The position numbers and the translations under genes were made by a program. From Chloroflexota bacterium (GTDB lineage Archaea; Iainarchaeota; Iainarchaeia; Iainarchaeales; GCA-2688035), in assembly GCA_017610335.1 (NCBI GenBank), contig JAFCCG010000003.1, positions 1 to 36,740 of the forward strand: a stretch of 36,740 bases of DNA, read 5' to 3'. Positions 35,534-36,740 of the stretch are shown here, piece by piece; position 1 is the stretch's first letter, and the number at the start of each line of letters is the position of its first letter. The notes under the pieces are model-generated. The model was not told the DNA's origin. It was given only the letters and a program-made list of their open reading frames with translations, and ran no database searches.

Positions 35534-35629
35534 ACCCCTCCTAGCCCTATATAGCCCCGGGAGGAAAGGCAGCAAAAAGTTCGAGTCCAAAGCTTTAAAT
35601 ATTCCTGACACAGGGAATAGGGAAGGTAA

Positions 35630-36740
35630 TGGACATGAATTTAGAGGAACTGGATTTAAGCGTTTTTGAAAGCGACTTTGGCCCGCATAGAAGAGGAAAG
35701 CAAAGCATTCGCGTAATAAACAATATTAAGGCAAACCACCATCCAAACTTTGAGACCAAGCTTTGCGGCTACAACCAGGAAAAGCTGTTAGAGTATTCGG
35801 CCTGGATGATTCGAAAGATTAAAAGGCAGGAGTTCAGCGTTTGCAGTTTTGAGAAGAATTTGAGCGCAAGCTGGGTTTTATGCATACTCTTTGGCCAGAC
35901 TCCTGCAAACAAAGTAACTGCGGCGCAATTAGGGGAATGGTGGGAAGAAGAATTAAAGCGTTACGAGGAAAAAGAGATAAGGCATGGCACTCTTCAGAAG
36001 AAATTCAAGTGCTGCCAGCGGTTTCTCAAATGGGTTAACGGCTTAAACGGCAAGCAAAGATTGCCTTTGATGGATTCCCTTGAAATGCCGAAGGTGCCCA
36101 GGCCAGAGCTTTGCGGCAGAATGCCCACACAAGAAGAAGTAAAGGAATTGATTAGCGCTGCTTACACCAGCGACAAATTCTCCCTACGAAACCAGGCCAT
36201 CATGGCTTTGGCTAATGACACAGGGGCAAGGATTTCAGAGATTTTGAGCATGCGCAACAAGCATGTAAGGCCAGAGAAAAACTATTTGGTTGTAAGCTTT
36301 CCGGAGTCAAAAACTACGCCGCGAACCGTTATTAGCTATTTGGCCAAGCCTTTTTTGGAGAAGTGGGCCAAGGTTTCGCCTAACAAGCAAGCAGGCCCGG
36401 AAGCTTTCTTTTTCTGCCAGTCAAAGGGCAAGTCAATTACATATGCCGCGATTAAGAAGAGCTTTGATACGGCCTTGAAGAAAACAGGGATTCCTTGGAA
36501 AGAGAGGCGCGCTTTGCACTTTTTCAGGAACATTTTTTCAAGCAGAGCCTATAACTGGCCTTATGTGATAAAACACTATTGGCTAGCCTGGAGTTTCAAG
36601 GACCATGAAAAGGTTTACACGCAAATCGGCTACCAGCAATGCATCGAACAATACTTTGCCATGCTCAAAAAAGAAAACAACCCAATGCTGGGAGAAGAAC
36701 AGCCATTCTGGAACGAACAAAAAGCAGACGACAAAATAAT
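35630..36740 (+). CDS. Tyrosine recombinase/integrase, truncated by window end
   Basis: Open frame from ATG 35630 to edge; ALANDTGARISEILSMRNKHV (Arg I), LHFFRNIFSSRAYN (HxxR), HEKVYTQIGYQQ (Tyr region). Confidence 0.88.

Noticed and set aside
35572-35610. tRNA remnant/att site suggested by gttcgagtcc upstream of the integrase
   Set aside because: Flanking bases do not form a T-stem or acceptor stem and no matching tRNA 3' end is present in the window.
1-36740. Genome-wide TAG reassignment suggested by two in-frame ambers
   Set aside because: TAG ends several well supported genes (gatD, GGDEF, PGI/PMI, 18150, 18935, 18938); reading through gatD would run antisense into the GGDEF gene.
1-36740. 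CRISPR array, rRNA operon or transposase/IS element
   Set aside because: No regularly spaced repeats, no rRNA-like sequence and no transposase motifs seen on either strand.

Overview
Archaeal chromosomal segment (inferred from GatD/GatE, archaeal ATP-dependent DNA ligase, intron-containing tRNA-Pro and archaeal-type regulators). It contains four tRNA genes: Pro-GGG with an intron, Pro-UGG, Gln-UUG and Ile-GAU. Both tRNA-dependent amidotransferase systems are present, GatDE and GatCAB. An ~8 kb minus-strand operon carries a bacterial-type AspRS, GatC, GatA, two IMPase paralogs, an MBL hydrolase, a GatB with an N-terminal YbaK/INS-type aminoacyl-tRNA deacylase domain, and YjbQ. The left part carries DNA ligase, class II aldolase, a GGDEF protein, a Na/Pi transporter and GatD/GatE. 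A LAGLIDADG endonuclease gene ends inside the 3' end of tRNA-Ile. The right end is accessory: two tandem winged-helix/RelE-like toxin cassettes with intact regulators but both toxins broken, then a tyrosine recombinase running off the window. Best candidates for something undescribed are the YbaK::GatB fusion in a transamidosome-like operon, a pseudoknot-capable intergenic element near 19873-19972, the toxin-less duplicated TA cassettes, and the endonuclease/tRNA-Ile overlap. All assignments are by eye from motifs; no searches were run.
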